Assembly (NCBI RefSeq): GCF_000375485.1 | Contig: NZ_AQXE01000008.1 | Location: forward strand, 39,756 to 103,755 | Reading direction: 5' to 3' | DNA from: Desulfovibrio oxyclinae DSM 11498 | GTDB taxonomy: Bacteria; Desulfobacterota; Desulfovibrionia; Desulfovibrionales; Desulfovibrionaceae | DNA: 64,000 nucleotides | In this document: positions 1 to 8,685 of the stretch, piece by piece | How the letters are laid out: each line of letters begins with the position of its first letter | Numbering within the stretch: position 1 is the stretch's first letter | Position numbers and translations under genes: made by a program | The notes under the pieces: model-generated | Told to the model about the DNA's origin: nothing | Database searches by the model: none | What the model saw: only the letters and a program-made list of their open reading frames with translations

Positions 1-1219
1 CGCCGACCTCTGCCTCGGAGCCGAAGTGCCCGAAACCGGCAGGAAACTCCGTGAGCTGTGCCAGATGTTGGCCTACATTCCGGACAAGATCCTGCACTTC
101 TACTTCCTGGCGGCCCCGGACTTCGTCATGGGTCCGGATGCGGACTATTCGGTCCGCAACGTGGTCGGCGTGGTCGGCGCCGTGCCCGATCTGGCGAAAC
201 AGGTCGTGCACATGCGCTACAAGACCCAGATGGCGCTCGAAAAGTTTGCCGGAAAGGTCATCCACCCCATCGCGGCGGTTGTCGGCGGCTTCTCCAAGCC
301 GCTGCTGGAAGATGAACGCAAGGAACTGCTGGAAGTCGTCAAGGAAGCAAAGGACTTCTGCCTGTTCACCATCAAGTTCGCACGCGAAAACGTGTTCCCC
401 AAGTATCTGGAAGCCGTGAAGACGCTGGGCGTCTTCCCCTCCGGTTACATCGGAACCGTGGACGGCAACGGCTCCCTTGAGCTGTACGACGGCCAGCTGC
501 GCCTGATGAACATCGACGGCTCCTACGACCAGTTCGACTACTCCGAGTATCAGGACTACATCGCGGAGCACGTCGAGGACTGGTCCTACCTGAAGTTCCC
601 GTACATCAAGAAGGCCGGGGGCATTAAGCTGGACGAAAACGACCCCGTGGGCGTCTACCGTTCCAACTGCCTTGCACGCGTCAACGTCTGCGATCAGATG
701 AAAACGCCGCTCGCGCAGGAGGAACTGGAGATATTCCGCAAGGAGTTCGGTCGTCCCGCGCACTTGACCCTGCTGTATCACTGGGCCCGCCTCATCGAGC
801 TGGTGCAGTGCTGCGAACGTGCGGAAGAACTGCTCAACGACCCCAAGATCACGGGACGCGAAATCCGCGCCGAAGGCATCAAGCCGCAGGCCGGAGAAGG
901 CGTCGGCTGCGTGGAAGCTCCGCGCGGCACCCTGATCCACCACTACAAGACGGACAGCGACGGCATGGTCGAACAGGCCAACCTGATTGTGGGAACCACC
1001 CACAACAACGCCGGCATGAACCTGTCCATCAAACAGGCCGCCAAGGCGGTCATCAAGGATGGCAAGTACGACGAGGAGGTCATGAACCTCATCGAAATGG
1101 CCGTACGCGCCTACGATCCGTGAATGTCCTGCGCTACCCACCGCCTGGATGGCGGTATGGCCATGGAACTGAAGATCGTCGACGCTCAAGGCAACGTCCT
1201 TGATACCTTCAATAAGTAA
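1..1219 (+). CDS. hysA: [NiFeSe] hydrogenase large subunit, selenocysteine-containing, 5'-truncated by window
   Basis: Catalytic subunit of a periplasmic uptake [NiFeSe] hydrogenase. The reading frame is open from base 2 (ADLCLGAEV...), so the N-terminus lies outside the window. The C-terminal nickel site reads AYDP-TGA-MSCATH. In [NiFe] enzymes this position is DPCxxC, so the TGA at 1121-1123 should be read as Sec. The frame then continues 32 codons to TAA at 1217-1219. The His of CATH is the expected cleavage point, so the residues after it form the peptide removed by the maturation protease encoded next door. A GC hairpin starts 17 bases after the TGA, as bacterial SECIS elements do. An automated caller would stop at 1123 and lose the active-site tail. 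Confidence 0.95.
1121..1160 (+). promoter_or_regulatory. SECIS element for Sec insertion at the hysA TGA
   Basis: Bacterial SECIS elements lie directly 3' of the UGA and bind SelB. Here a perfect 6-bp stem ACCGCC (1140-1145) / GGCGGT (1151-1156) closes a five-base loop TGGAT. The stem can be extended by CC (1138-1139) pairing with GG (1159-1160) across a two-base bulge. Position and geometry fit. SelB binding itself is inferred. Confidence 0.75.
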
Positions 1220-1244
1220 GGACGGGTTTCCCGTCTGACAGACA

Positions 1245-1275
1245 GGGGGGCCGATACATCGGTCCCCCTTGTTCT
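1245..1275 (+). terminator. Intrinsic terminator after hysA
   Basis: An 11-bp GC-rich stem (five G-C pairs, one G-T wobble, then CCGAT/ATCGG) with a two-base loop, followed by the T-rich stretch TTGTTCTTT. It sits 26 bp after the hysA TAA, so hysD downstream would need read-through or its own promoter. Confidence 0.7.
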
Positions 1276-1369
1276 TTCCGCGCAAGCGACGGCTGCGGTT
1301 CAATCTGTTTTATGCTACTGACGTGCACCTGCTAACGTGGCTTCGGCCACACGACCTGTGAGAAAGCGC

Positions 1370-1873
1370 ATGGACTGGTCAAAAATGTTTACCTCCCGCG
1401 TGGTGGTGTTCGGCTGCGGAAACATTCTCATCGGCGACGACGCCGCCGGACCGAGAGTGATAGAACTGCTCGAAAAGGATGCCGAGATTCCCGAAGACGT
1501 GGGGCTGCTTGATGTTGGCACCTCCATCAGAACCATCCTCTTCGACCTCATCGTGGCCCCTACACCGCCCGAACGGGTCGTGGTCATCGATGCCACCACC
1601 GAAGAGCAGGGCCGCGAGCCCGGAGAGTTCTGGGAAATCAGTATCGACGGCATGGACCCCAAAAAGGTCAACGATTTCTCCCTGCACATGTTCCCCACCG
1701 TGAACCTTCTCAAGGACCTGAAGGAGAACACGGGCATCGACGTGAAGATTCTCGTGGTTCAGACCGGGTACGTCCCCGACGAGTTGGACGAGACCATGAG
1801 CCCCGAAGTTGAAGGCGTGCTTCCGGCCATGGCCGAGAAGGTCAAACAATGGTGTATGCCCGAGAACGGCTGA
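1370..1873 (+). CDS. hysD: Hydrogenase maturation protease
   Basis: Nickel-dependent endopeptidase of the HupD/HycI family, about 167 aa, that trims the C-terminal peptide of a hydrogenase large subunit after nickel insertion. The N-terminus shows the family motif FGCGNILIGDDAAGPRV with the metal-ligand Asp, followed by LLDVGTS and VVVIDATTEE (the second metal-binding acidic region). It lies directly downstream of the Sec-containing hysA, so HysA is the obvious substrate. I chose the ATG at 1370, preceded by GAGAA; the ATG at 1385 is almost equally good. A GTG at 1337 would add an atypical basic extension. Separation from hysA by a terminator suggests the two are made in different amounts. 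Confidence 0.88.
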   Translation: MDWSKMFTSRVVVFGCGNILIGDDAAGPRVIELLEKDAEIPEDVGLLDVGTSIRTILFDLIVAPTPPERVVVIDATTEEQGREPGEFWEISIDGMDPKKVNDFSLHMFPTVNLLKDLKENTGIDVKILVVQTGYVPDELDETMSPEVEGVLPAMAEKVKQWCMPENG

Positions 1874-2010
1874 TTGAAGGCTGTTCGGAAAGATTTTGAA
1901 AGCCCGGGGTCCATAAGGAACTCCAGGTTTTTGTTATTCTCGTGAGTTGAAGAGTATTGGAAGCGGAGCATCAAGCCTTGCGGCCCGATGGGTGACTGTC
2001 CTGTAAGCAG

Positions 2011-2482
2011 CAGTTGCAGGTTTCGGCCTGTTTGCCGACCTTCTTTTTTGCTTGCGCAGAAAAAAGAAGGCAAAAACTGCGCTTTTGGGGGCGCGCCGCC
2101 GCTCTCGGCGAGAGACTCTATGACGCGGTCACTGCTCCGGGCGAATTGTCTGTGGCTACAGGCACCACCCGGACCTGCGTGACCGATCAAAAGAGCCTCT
2201 AGACCTCGAACGGCATTGCTACGGTACTTGGCTGGCTGAAGAAGATGCTTTGATTGAAATTCTGTTGGGAGAATGCGTGCATTGAAGGGGCTCTTTTTAA
2301 TGAAACTCTGCCAACGTATTTCGTCAGCCAAGATGCACAAAACATAGATTCCCGTCAGCGGGGTTGCAGCTGGGACGCGGATTGTGCGGCCGCATTGCTC
2401 CAGCAGCTGCAACCCCGCTGACAACCCAGGGATTCCAAAGGGGGCCCGCCCCTTTGGTCCGCCTGAAAGGCCCGCCGGAGGC
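2011..2482. repeat. Structured direct repeat, copy A
   Basis: First of two tandem non-coding copies filling most of the 1.1-kb gene-free stretch 1874-2993. Internal inverted repeats are: CCTTCTTTTTT (2039-2049) / AAAAAAGAAGG (2060-2070); AAAAGAGCC near 2189 with GGCTCTTTTT near 2289; GTCAGCGGGGTTGCAGCTG (2354-2372) with its exact 19-bp complement at 2404-2422; and CCAAAGGGG (2435-2443) / CCCCTTTGG (2449-2457). Open frames across it are short and differ between copies, so I do not call a gene. Bases 1874-2010, between hysD and this copy, hold nothing I recognise. Function is unknown. Confidence 0.9.
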
Positions 2483-2496
2483 AATGCAGTTGTGCT

Positions 2497-2951
2497 CAGT
2501 TGCAGGTTTCGGCCTGTTGGCCGACCTTCTTTTTTGCTTGCGCAGAAAAAAGAAGGCAAAAACTGCGCTGTTGGGGGTGAGCCGCCGCTCTCGGCGAGAG
2601 GCTCTATGACTCGGTCACTGCTCCGGGCGAATTGTCTGTGGCTACAGAAAGTACGAGGAAAAGAGCCTCTAGACCTCGAACGGCATTGCTACGGTACTTG
2701 GCTGGCTGAAGAAGATGCTTTGATTGAAGTTCTGTTGGGGAGTGTGTGCACAGAAGGGGCTCTTTTTAACGAAACTCTGCTAACGTATTTCGTCAGCCAA
2801 GATGTACAGAACGTAGATTCCCGTCAGCGGGGTTGCAGCTGGGACGCGGGTTGTGCGGCCGCATTGCTCCAGCAGCTGCAACCCCGCTGACAACCCAGGG
2901 ATTCCAAAGGGGGGCCGCCCCTTTGGTCCGCCTGAAAGGCCCGCCGGAGGC
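2497..2951. repeat. Structured direct repeat, copy B
   Basis: Second copy, about 17 bp shorter than copy A because the stretch before AAGAGCCTCTAGACC differs. Between them long blocks are identical, for example the block from AAGAGCCTC (2661) through the next 65 bases. Most differences are transitions (C/T, A/G). The 19-bp inverted repeat is kept exactly (2823-2841 with 2873-2891). Preservation of paired arms while single bases drift points to selection on, or repeated origin of, a folded element. It ends 42 bp before the stop codon of the minus-strand transaldolase, so it may form the 3' region of that transcript. Confidence 0.9.
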
Positions 2952-2993
2952 CGAAATATTGTTTGCCGCTGCTTGGTTTGAGCCCGCTTCGCC

Positions 2994-3638
2994 TTACTCC
3001 GTGAGCTTCTTCCAGTCATTCAGGAAGGCTTCGAGTCCTGAGTCGGTGAGCGGGTGTTGTGTGAGTTGGGTGATGACCTTGTAGGGGACGGTGGCGACGT
3101 CGGCTCCGAGCAGTGCTCCTTCGAGGACGTGGTTGGGGGAACGTACGCTGGCTACGAGGATTTTGGTGTTCATGCCGTAGTTGTCGAAGATGGTTCGTAT
3201 CTGGGAGACGACTTCCATGCCGCTTTGACCGATGCCGTCGAGTCTGCCCACGAAGGGGCTGACATAGGTGGCGCCGGCTTTGGCTGCAAGAAGGGCCTGC
3301 ATGGCGGAGAATACGAGGGTCACGTTGGTGCGGATGCCGCGTGCTTCGAGTTCGCGGGTGGCGACGAGGCCTTCGGCTATCATGGGAATCTTGACCACGA
3401 CGTTGTTGCCGAAGGTGACGAGGTGTTCGGCTTCGCGGACCATGTCTTCGGCCTTGGTTCCGACGACTTCGAGACTGACGGGGCCGTCAACGGTGTCGCA
3501 TATTTTTCTTGCCTGTTCCTGCCAGTCGCCGCCTTCGCGGGAGAGCAGGGTGGGATTGGTGGTCACGCCGTCTATCAGGCCCTGTTTGCGTGCGGCGGCA
3601 ATTTCGTCGAGGCTTGCCGTATCCAGAAAGAATTCCAT
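2994..3638 (-). CDS. Small transaldolase / fructose-6-phosphate aldolase-like
   Basis: A 214-residue class I aldolase of the TalC/FSA type, much shorter than classical TalB (about 315 aa). The N-terminus MEFFLDTASLDEI and the segment GVTTNPTLLSREG are diagnostic. NVVVKIPM carries the Schiff-base lysine, and ATYVSPFVGRLD is the phosphate-site segment. These enzymes move or cleave dihydroxyacetone units between sugar phosphates in the cytoplasm, in the non-oxidative pentose phosphate pathway or as an F6P aldolase. Sequence alone does not separate the two activities. A strong AGGAGG lies 6 bases before the ATG. It stands alone, with structured repeats downstream and a kinase gene upstream on the same strand. 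Confidence 0.9.
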   Translation of the reverse strand: MEFFLDTASLDEIAAARKQGLIDGVTTNPTLLSREGGDWQEQARKICDTVDGPVSLEVVGTKAEDMVREAEHLVTFGNNVVVKIPMIAEGLVATRELEARGIRTNVTLVFSAMQALLAAKAGATYVSPFVGRLDGIGQSGMEVVSQIRTIFDNYGMNTKILVASVRSPNHVLEGALLGADVATVPYKVITQLTQHPLTDSGLEAFLNDWKKLTE

Positions 3639-3722
3639 GTGGTCCTCCTATGATCGTGATAATTTTCGAGTTTGACCACTACACTGCCACAGATGTGTAA
3701 CAAAGGGTAGGGGGGGTGACCA

Positions 3723-5780
3723 TTACGTTGTTTCATCCTTTTCATTTTCGTTTTCAGGAGCGGCGGGAAGCACGAAGGTGATGGTCGTGCCGCGTCCGGG
3801 GGTTGAGTCCGCGTGGATTTCTCCGCCGTAGTGGAGCACAATCTGCCGGCAGATGGCCAGACCAAGTCCGGATCCGGTTGGTTTGTGCCCGTCAGTAGGG
3901 TTTTCAGCTTGATGAAAGCGCTCGAAGACGGCGTCGAGCTCGTGCTTCGGTATTCCGGGACCGGTGTCAGATACCGCTATGCTCAACATGGTGCCGTCGG
4001 CTGTTTCGGCGCGGGAAGCACTGAGCTCCACTCGCCCCTTGCTCGTGAACTTTGCTGCGTTGTGCAGCAGGTTGACGACCACCTGCGTCAATTTGTCCGG
4101 GTCCACGGTGATTTTGGGCAGATCTTCTTCAAATGTTTGGATTACCTGTACCCCGCGGTGAAATTCGTTTCTGGTGATGGCCAGAGCGTGGGACAGGATG
4201 CGTACGGGATCCAGTGTGCGATCGTTCCAGAGCATCTTTCCCGACTCGATGCGGGTGAGGTCCAGCACGTCGTTCACCAGCCGGGACAGGCGCTCTCCCT
4301 CGCCGATGATGATGCTCAGGTTGTCATCGATGGTGGCGGCCTTCTTTTCTTTTAGCGCGTCGTCCTCGCCGGGGCTCCAGAAGTGCCGGGAAAAGCTCTT
4401 GCGGGTCACCTTGGCGAAACCGAGGATGGAGGTAAGCGGCGTGCGCAGTTCATGGGAAACCGAAGAGAGGAAGGTGCTTTTGAGGGCGTCCAGTTCGCGA
4501 AGGCGACGGTTGGCGGCTTCCAGTTCCTCGGCTTTGAGTTGAAGATCCCGTGTGCGTTCGGCAACGGTGGCTTCGAGATTCTTGTTCAGTTCTACAAGAT
4601 TCTCCGCGGCGAGACGTTTGTTGTGTTCGCTTTCACTCAGCGCCGTGAGAATCTCCTTGTACTCTGTCAGGTCTTCAAAGACGCCCAGCAGCGTGCTTTC
4701 GGTAATACGGATGAGCCGTGCCCGGACGTACACGCGCCGTTTGCCGGTCAGGGAGGTGTAGTAGTCCTCGTAGCTTGCCCTGCCCTGAGATATGGCCTGG
4801 CTCACCGCAGCCTTGACCGCGTCGTTGCGAACGTCGCGGAGGATATTGATTCCGTTGATCTGTTCAGGGCCCTTGGCTCCCATTATGGTGGCGAAGTATC
4901 GGTTCGAGCTGGAAACGACGCTCTCATTGTCGAACATCATGATGCCGACGGGGGCCTGTGTAACGATCCCGCGGAATTTGGCTTCGCTTTCCCTGAGGGC
5001 GTCTGCCACACGCGCGGACTGATCCAGCGCATTGCTGAGTTGCAGGTTTTTTTCGTCCAGCGCTCGATAGGATGCGTAAAGTCGTCCTGCCATGTCCTCG
5101 AAGGACTGTACGAGATCCGCGACTTCCTTGTCCTCGCTGTATTCCGGGAGGTCGGGTTTGTCCTTGCCCGCGTGCAGGGAGGCCATGGAATCACGAAGCC
5201 TCAGCAGCGGCATGATGACCGACGTGTTGAGGCGTTTGCGCAGCAGGGTCAGCATGCAAAGCAGTGTAATGAGCAGCAGACAGCCGAAGAACAGATAGAA
5301 AGTTGCCCTCTGGTTGAAAACCTGACCCAGATCATAGGAGAGTCTGACCCACCCGAATGTTTCGCCTACCGCGCGGATGGGTTTGGTGAAAAGCAGAATG
5401 GTCCCGTGCCGCTCGTAAAGGAATCGTTTTCCTGACGGCATGGTTGGCGGTGTGATGTCGGAACTGACCGGAACGGTCGTTTCACCGGCTTTGACGACGA
5501 GCTTTCCTTCGGCGTCATAAAGGATGATGCCGTGAATGTTCTTCACCCGTTCGATCTGTTCAAGGCGAAGGCGTAGCGACTTGATGCGCCCTTCGAAAAG
5601 TTCGTTGGCGATGGTGTCTTGTTCACGGGTCAGCAGCGTGTCGAGCAGGAAGCAGGCGGACTCGATGTTCTGCTGCGTCCATTGCAACTGGACAGGCACT
5701 GCCGCTGCAACGAACAGGACGCTGATGCCGAGAAAGGTCAGAAGGATGGATTCAGTTACCCTGCGGGAGAGACTCTTCAT
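3723..5780 (-). CDS. PAS-domain sensor histidine kinase, partner of adjacent binding protein
   Basis: Membrane sensor kinase of 685 aa. An N-terminal TM helix (about 12-32), a periplasmic segment of roughly 125 aa and a second TM (about 160-180) are followed by HAMP, a PAS domain (about 265-375) and a coiled coil. The HisKA H-box is SSVSHELRTPLTSILGF, and the ATPase domain has NLLHNAAKF (N box), DTGPGIP (G1) and GSGLGLAI (G2). Its start overlaps the 3' end of the upstream binding-protein gene by 29 bp, so the two are translationally coupled. No permease or response regulator lies nearby. The periplasmic binding protein therefore probably acts as its ligand-sensing partner (inference). Confidence 0.9.
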   Translation of the reverse strand: MKSLSRRVTESILLTFLGISVLFVAAAVPVQLQWTQQNIESACFLLDTLLTREQDTIANELFEGRIKSLRLRLEQIERVKNIHGIILYDAEGKLVVKAGETTVPVSSDITPPTMPSGKRFLYERHGTILLFTKPIRAVGETFGWVRLSYDLGQVFNQRATFYLFFGCLLLITLLCMLTLLRKRLNTSVIMPLLRLRDSMASLHAGKDKPDLPEYSEDKEVADLVQSFEDMAGRLYASYRALDEKNLQLSNALDQSARVADALRESEAKFRGIVTQAPVGIMMFDNESVVSSSNRYFATIMGAKGPEQINGINILRDVRNDAVKAAVSQAISQGRASYEDYYTSLTGKRRVYVRARLIRITESTLLGVFEDLTEYKEILTALSESEHNKRLAAENLVELNKNLEATVAERTRDLQLKAEELEAANRRLRELDALKSTFLSSVSHELRTPLTSILGFAKVTRKSFSRHFWSPGEDDALKEKKAATIDDNLSIIIGEGERLSRLVNDVLDLTRIESGKMLWNDRTLDPVRILSHALAITRNEFHRGVQVIQTFEEDLPKITVDPDKLTQVVVNLLHNAAKFTSKGRVELSASRAETADGTMLSIAVSDTGPGIPKHELDAVFERFHQAENPTDGHKPTGSGLGLAICRQIVLHYGGEIHADSTPGRGTTITFVLPAAPENENEKDETT

Positions 5781-6957
5781 GTCCGGGAGGGGTGTCCGTT
5801 TTGATGTAGCGGGTTCCGCTTTGGGTTATCTGTAAAATGACGAGTGGCTTGAGCGGGTCGCGTGAACCGTTGAAGGTAATGGTGCCGGTCACGCCGTGAT
5901 AACCTTTGGTGGCAAGGAGCATGTTGCGTATGGCGCCTGGCGAAGCGCTCCCGGCGCGCCGAATGGCGTCGGCCACGATCATCATTGCATCGTATGCGCA
6001 GGGGTTGCCGGAGTCCACAAGGGAGAGGGCTTCGGGGCCGTATTCCTTTTTCAGCAGGCGAATGAATTCGAGACTTTCCGGCTGCTCGGAATCCGGATGC
6101 CAATGGGACGTGTAATAGTTGTCGCCGTTGGCAGGGTCGAGGTGGGGGTACTGCTCCAGAGCGGTCCAGCCATCGCCGCCGAGGAAGGGCATCTGCATGC
6201 CCATGGTGCGGGCCTGCTTCAGGATCAGTCCTGAATCGCGGGCAAAACCCGGAACGAAAACCACGTCCGGCTTTGCGCTTTGCACATCCGTGAGCTGTCG
6301 GGAAAAGTCCATGGAACTTTGCAGGTACGATCTGCTGACGAGCATCTCCCCGCCGAGCCGGACGAATTCCTCGGCAAAGCCTTCCGCAAGGTCTTCGCTA
6401 TACACCTCGCCAGCTATGCTAAGCACGGCTGCGGACTCTGCCTTGAGATGCTGCACGGCAAAACGGGCAAGTGCCAGAGCCTGATGCCGGTTGGTATAGC
6501 AAATGCGGAAAATGAAGTCGCCGACCTGTGTGACTTCCGGGGCGGTGGTTGTTGCGCCGACCATTGGAATCCCCGCTCTTTGCAGCACCGGGGCCATGGC
6601 CATGGCATGTGAGCTCCATGAAGGACCAATGACCGCCGTTACACCGGCTTTGACCGCGTCGCGCGCCGCCTCTCTGGAGCCGAGAGCGGTGCTCTGATTG
6701 TCAATTTCCAATAGCTCCAGACGTCTTCCGAGTAATCCGCCGGTTTCGTTTATCCTCTCCACGGCAAGGCGCACCATGCGATAATTCGGTGTGTTTTCCT
6801 CGGCTGCCGGTCCGGTATGGGCGAAGATGCTGGCGACGAGGATCGGGCCTTCATCTGCGAAAGACTTTGCTGAGTGCAGGGAGAGCGTAAAAAGCGTCAG
6901 CACAAGGGCTGCCCCTGAGAGTATTCTGAAAATGAAGCTGCTACGTATGGACGTCAT
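5752..6957 (-). CDS. Periplasmic ligand-binding protein (branched-chain amino-acid type), probably sensory
   Basis: About 401 aa, Peripla_BP_6/LivJ-like type I fold. A signal peptide with hydrophobic core ILSGAALVLTLFTLSL is followed by a mature part starting near ADEGPILVASIFAHTGPAAEENT. Further family hallmarks are INETGGLLGRRLELLEIDNQS, VTAVIGPSWSS and VSGNP-like DSGNPCAYDAMMIVADAI. The longer open frame to 7173 is not supported: the ATG at 6957 gives a clean signal peptide and has GGGGA about 8 bases upstream (6972 is a second option). No transporter genes accompany it, and its end overlaps the sensor kinase start. I read it as the extracytoplasmic sensor of that kinase rather than a transport component. 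Confidence 0.87.
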   Translation of the reverse strand: MTSIRSSFIFRILSGAALVLTLFTLSLHSAKSFADEGPILVASIFAHTGPAAEENTPNYRMVRLAVERINETGGLLGRRLELLEIDNQSTALGSREAARDAVKAGVTAVIGPSWSSHAMAMAPVLQRAGIPMVGATTTAPEVTQVGDFIFRICYTNRHQALALARFAVQHLKAESAAVLSIAGEVYSEDLAEGFAEEFVRLGGEMLVSRSYLQSSMDFSRQLTDVQSAKPDVVFVPGFARDSGLILKQARTMGMQMPFLGGDGWTALEQYPHLDPANGDNYYTSHWHPDSEQPESLEFIRLLKKEYGPEALSLVDSGNPCAYDAMMIVADAIRRAGSASPGAIRNMLLATKGYHGVTGTITFNGSRDPLKPLVILQITQSGTRYIKTDTPPGHEESLPQGN

Positions 6958-7187
6958 TGGTGCTATCCCCATTGTACACTCATACGTTGAAAAGGACCTG
7001 TTGCGCAAGAAGTGAGTTGAAATCGGCGTAAAAGGCAGTAAGGCCAACCTTAGCATGCAAGGCCACCATTCGTGCGGTTTATTTGCGACAGGGATGCCAC
7101 CTTGCTGTTTGCGGTTTTTGCCATATGGCGTGTAACAAGTGTTTGAATTGGAACACTGTCGCGTATATTCCAATAAACAGGGGGCTT

Positions 7188-7906
7188 ATGCGCACCGCTT
7201 TGCTGGTTTCATTTTTCTCGATTGTGCTGGTTTGGCCACGGGCGATCCATGCGGAGGAGGTCTGGAGGATAACTTCATTGAATTGGCCTCCCTACAGTGG
7301 TGCCCAGCTCGACTCAGGCGGATCCTCAATGCAGCGTTTGCGGCAGGCCCTGAAGCCGTTTGGAATAAAGCTTCAGGTGGATTATCTGCCGTGGGCCAGA
7401 GCCAGAATGGCGGCTCGCGGAGGCGACTACATCGGCTATTTTCCTGCGTGGCCGGAAGAAGTGGATGACGGATTCACGGCCTCTGTCCCTGTGGACTGGT
7501 CGAGCGTTGCGGTGATGGTGCGAAAGAAGAGTGGACTTGAGAGCGGCAAGCTCAGTGAGATATTCCGGCACCGCGTCGGATTGGTGAAGACCTACGATTA
7601 TCCTTCGAGCGTGGCGGCTCAGGCCCTGCGCCGTCCCCACAATGTGGACAGGACTCCCGACGATGAACTGCTGTACAAGAAATTATCCGAGGGCAGGATT
7701 GATGCGGCAATTACGGACCCGGCCGTCATGCGGTATATGGCTGCGGAGTCGGGGGCGAGAGACGTGGAGGTCTTGCGCATTCTGGAACGCCGTCCGCTCG
7801 TCATCGCTTTTCGCGACCTGCCGGGAACGCAAAGACGCCTTCGCCTGCTCAAAGAGGCCATGGAACGTTTGAAGGGCGCGGGCTTGTCATTGACAGCCCC
7901 CAACTG
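7188..7906 (+). CDS. Extracellular solute-binding protein, family 3-like
   Basis: About 239 aa exported protein. The signal peptide is MRTALLVSFFSIVLVWPRAIHA, followed by VWRITSLNWPPYSG, the typical N-terminal strand of SBP_bac_3 (amino-acid binding) proteins. Later segments LPWARARMAA, GYFPAWPEE and GRIDAAITDPAVMRYMA fit the two-lobed fold. The start is the ATG with GGGGG 3-7 bases upstream; the frame before it has no signal peptide. It is divergent from the binding-protein/kinase pair, with a shared 230-bp upstream region. No permease or ATPase is adjacent, so substrate and role are open. It ends at an intrinsic terminator shared with selC. Confidence 0.82.
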
Positions 7907-7933
7907 ACAGGTTCACCTTTTTCACAAAAAATG

Positions 7934-7965
7934 AAGCCCTTCGTTTGATGGCGAAGGGCTTTTTT
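7934..7965. terminator. Bidirectional terminator between solute-binding gene and selC
   Basis: AAGCCCTTCG (7934-7943) pairs with CGAAGGGCTT (7952-7961). On the plus strand a T run follows, serving the solute-binding protein gene. On the minus strand the A-rich flank 7925-7931 supplies a weaker T run for the tRNA-Sec transcript. Confidence 0.8.
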
Positions 7966-7972
7966 GTGCGCT

Positions 7973-8066
7973 TGGCGGAAGCGTATAGGAGTCGAACCTA
8001 CCGACGAGGATTAGCCCGTCCACTGGATTTGAAGTCCAGGCGCCACACCGGTGACGAAACGCTTCC
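7973..8066 (-). tRNA. selC: tRNA-Sec (anticodon TCA)
   Basis: A 94-nt tRNA on the minus strand. The 8-bp acceptor stem GGAAGCGT/ACGCTTCC is the long stem typical of bacterial tRNA-Sec. The anticodon arm is CTGGA-CTTCAAA-TCCAG with anticodon TCA. A long extra arm follows, then a T arm containing GGTTCGACTCC, discriminator G and an encoded CCA. It delivers selenocysteine to UGA codons and so is required to make the HysA encoded 7 kb away. A 17-bp-spaced promoter lies just upstream. Confidence 0.95.
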
Positions 8067-8079
8067 GAATGGAGCTAAT

Positions 8080-8108
8080 TAGCTATCAGGTTTGGGGATT
8101 GCGTTCAA
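8080..8108 (-). promoter_or_regulatory. Sigma70-type promoter of selC
   Basis: On the minus strand TTGAAC (8108-8103), a 17-bp spacer and TAGCTA (8085-8080) lie 13 bp before the first base of the tRNA. Spacing and distance are right for a stable-RNA promoter. Not tested. Confidence 0.55.
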
Positions 8109-8249
8109 GGGAAAAGAGTGAATCCGTCGATGCCTTGGGTGGTTGGTGAGTGCTTGGGGATCGTTTCCACAACGCGCGGATTCTGTTATGGAGGGCTAAG
8201 GTCGGGCACCGGTCCGGCAGGCAATCAGAAACAGTAGTCGGAGGTTTTC

Positions 8250-8534
8250 ATGAAACGTAATATCGCAATCATGGCAGGCGCAGTCCTTTGCGTGAGCCTG
8301 TTGAGCGCTGGCGCCTGTGCTTCGGGACTGGGCGATGAACTCAGCAGCACTTGCAGCAGCTGTCACTCAACCAAGCGCATCTGTCGATTCCAGGGCGTTA
8401 AGGACGCCGAGGCATGGAAGGAAACCGTGGAGCGCATGATTGGCAACGGTGCAGAGCTTTCCGAGGGCAGAGTTGACGAGGTCGCCGCGTACCTGAATGG
8501 GCTTGCGCCGGGGACCGGTCCGTTCTGCGAGTAG
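8250..8534 (+). CDS. Small exported protein with a CxxCH haem-binding motif
   Basis: A 94-aa protein. The signal peptide is MKRNIAIMAGAVLCVSLL (mature near ASGLGDELS), followed by a single CSSCH motif at about residues 35-39, the covalent haem c attachment signature, plus a Cys a few residues later (KRIC). The C-terminal helix EGRVDEVAAYLNGL resembles the last helix of mono-haem class I cytochromes. The protein would be a minimal periplasmic c-type cytochrome. No convincing distal Met ligand is seen close to the C-terminus, so the haem environment is unclear. The RBS CGGAGG lies 7 bases upstream. It is monocistronic; a hairpin (8556-8587) without a T tract follows. Confidence 0.78.
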   Translation: MKRNIAIMAGAVLCVSLLSAGACASGLGDELSSTCSSCHSTKRICRFQGVKDAEAWKETVERMIGNGAELSEGRVDEVAAYLNGLAPGTGPFCE

Positions 8535-8588
8535 AGCGTAACGCTTTTCGTAAGCCCGTGCCCGCATTGTCGCGATGCCGGGCACGGC

Positions 8589-8622
8589 AAAAGACCCCTT
8601 CACGCCGCCGGGCGGAAGGGGT
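8589..8622 (-). terminator. Terminator downstream of infA
   Basis: ACCCCTTC (8594-8601) pairs with GAAGGGGT (8615-8622). On the minus strand the hairpin is followed by CTTTTG. It sits about 65 bp past the infA stop codon. Confidence 0.6.
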
Positions 8623-8685
8623 TACCGAAAGCTGTGTTCCGCGATCCCTGGGACCGCGTATATGGCCGGAATGCCGCGTTGGCGG

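Noticed and set aside
1759..3019. Several open frames (60-266 codons) across the 1.9-2.95 kb repeat region
   Set aside because: They follow the repeats, contain translated hairpin arms, differ between copies and lack start signals.
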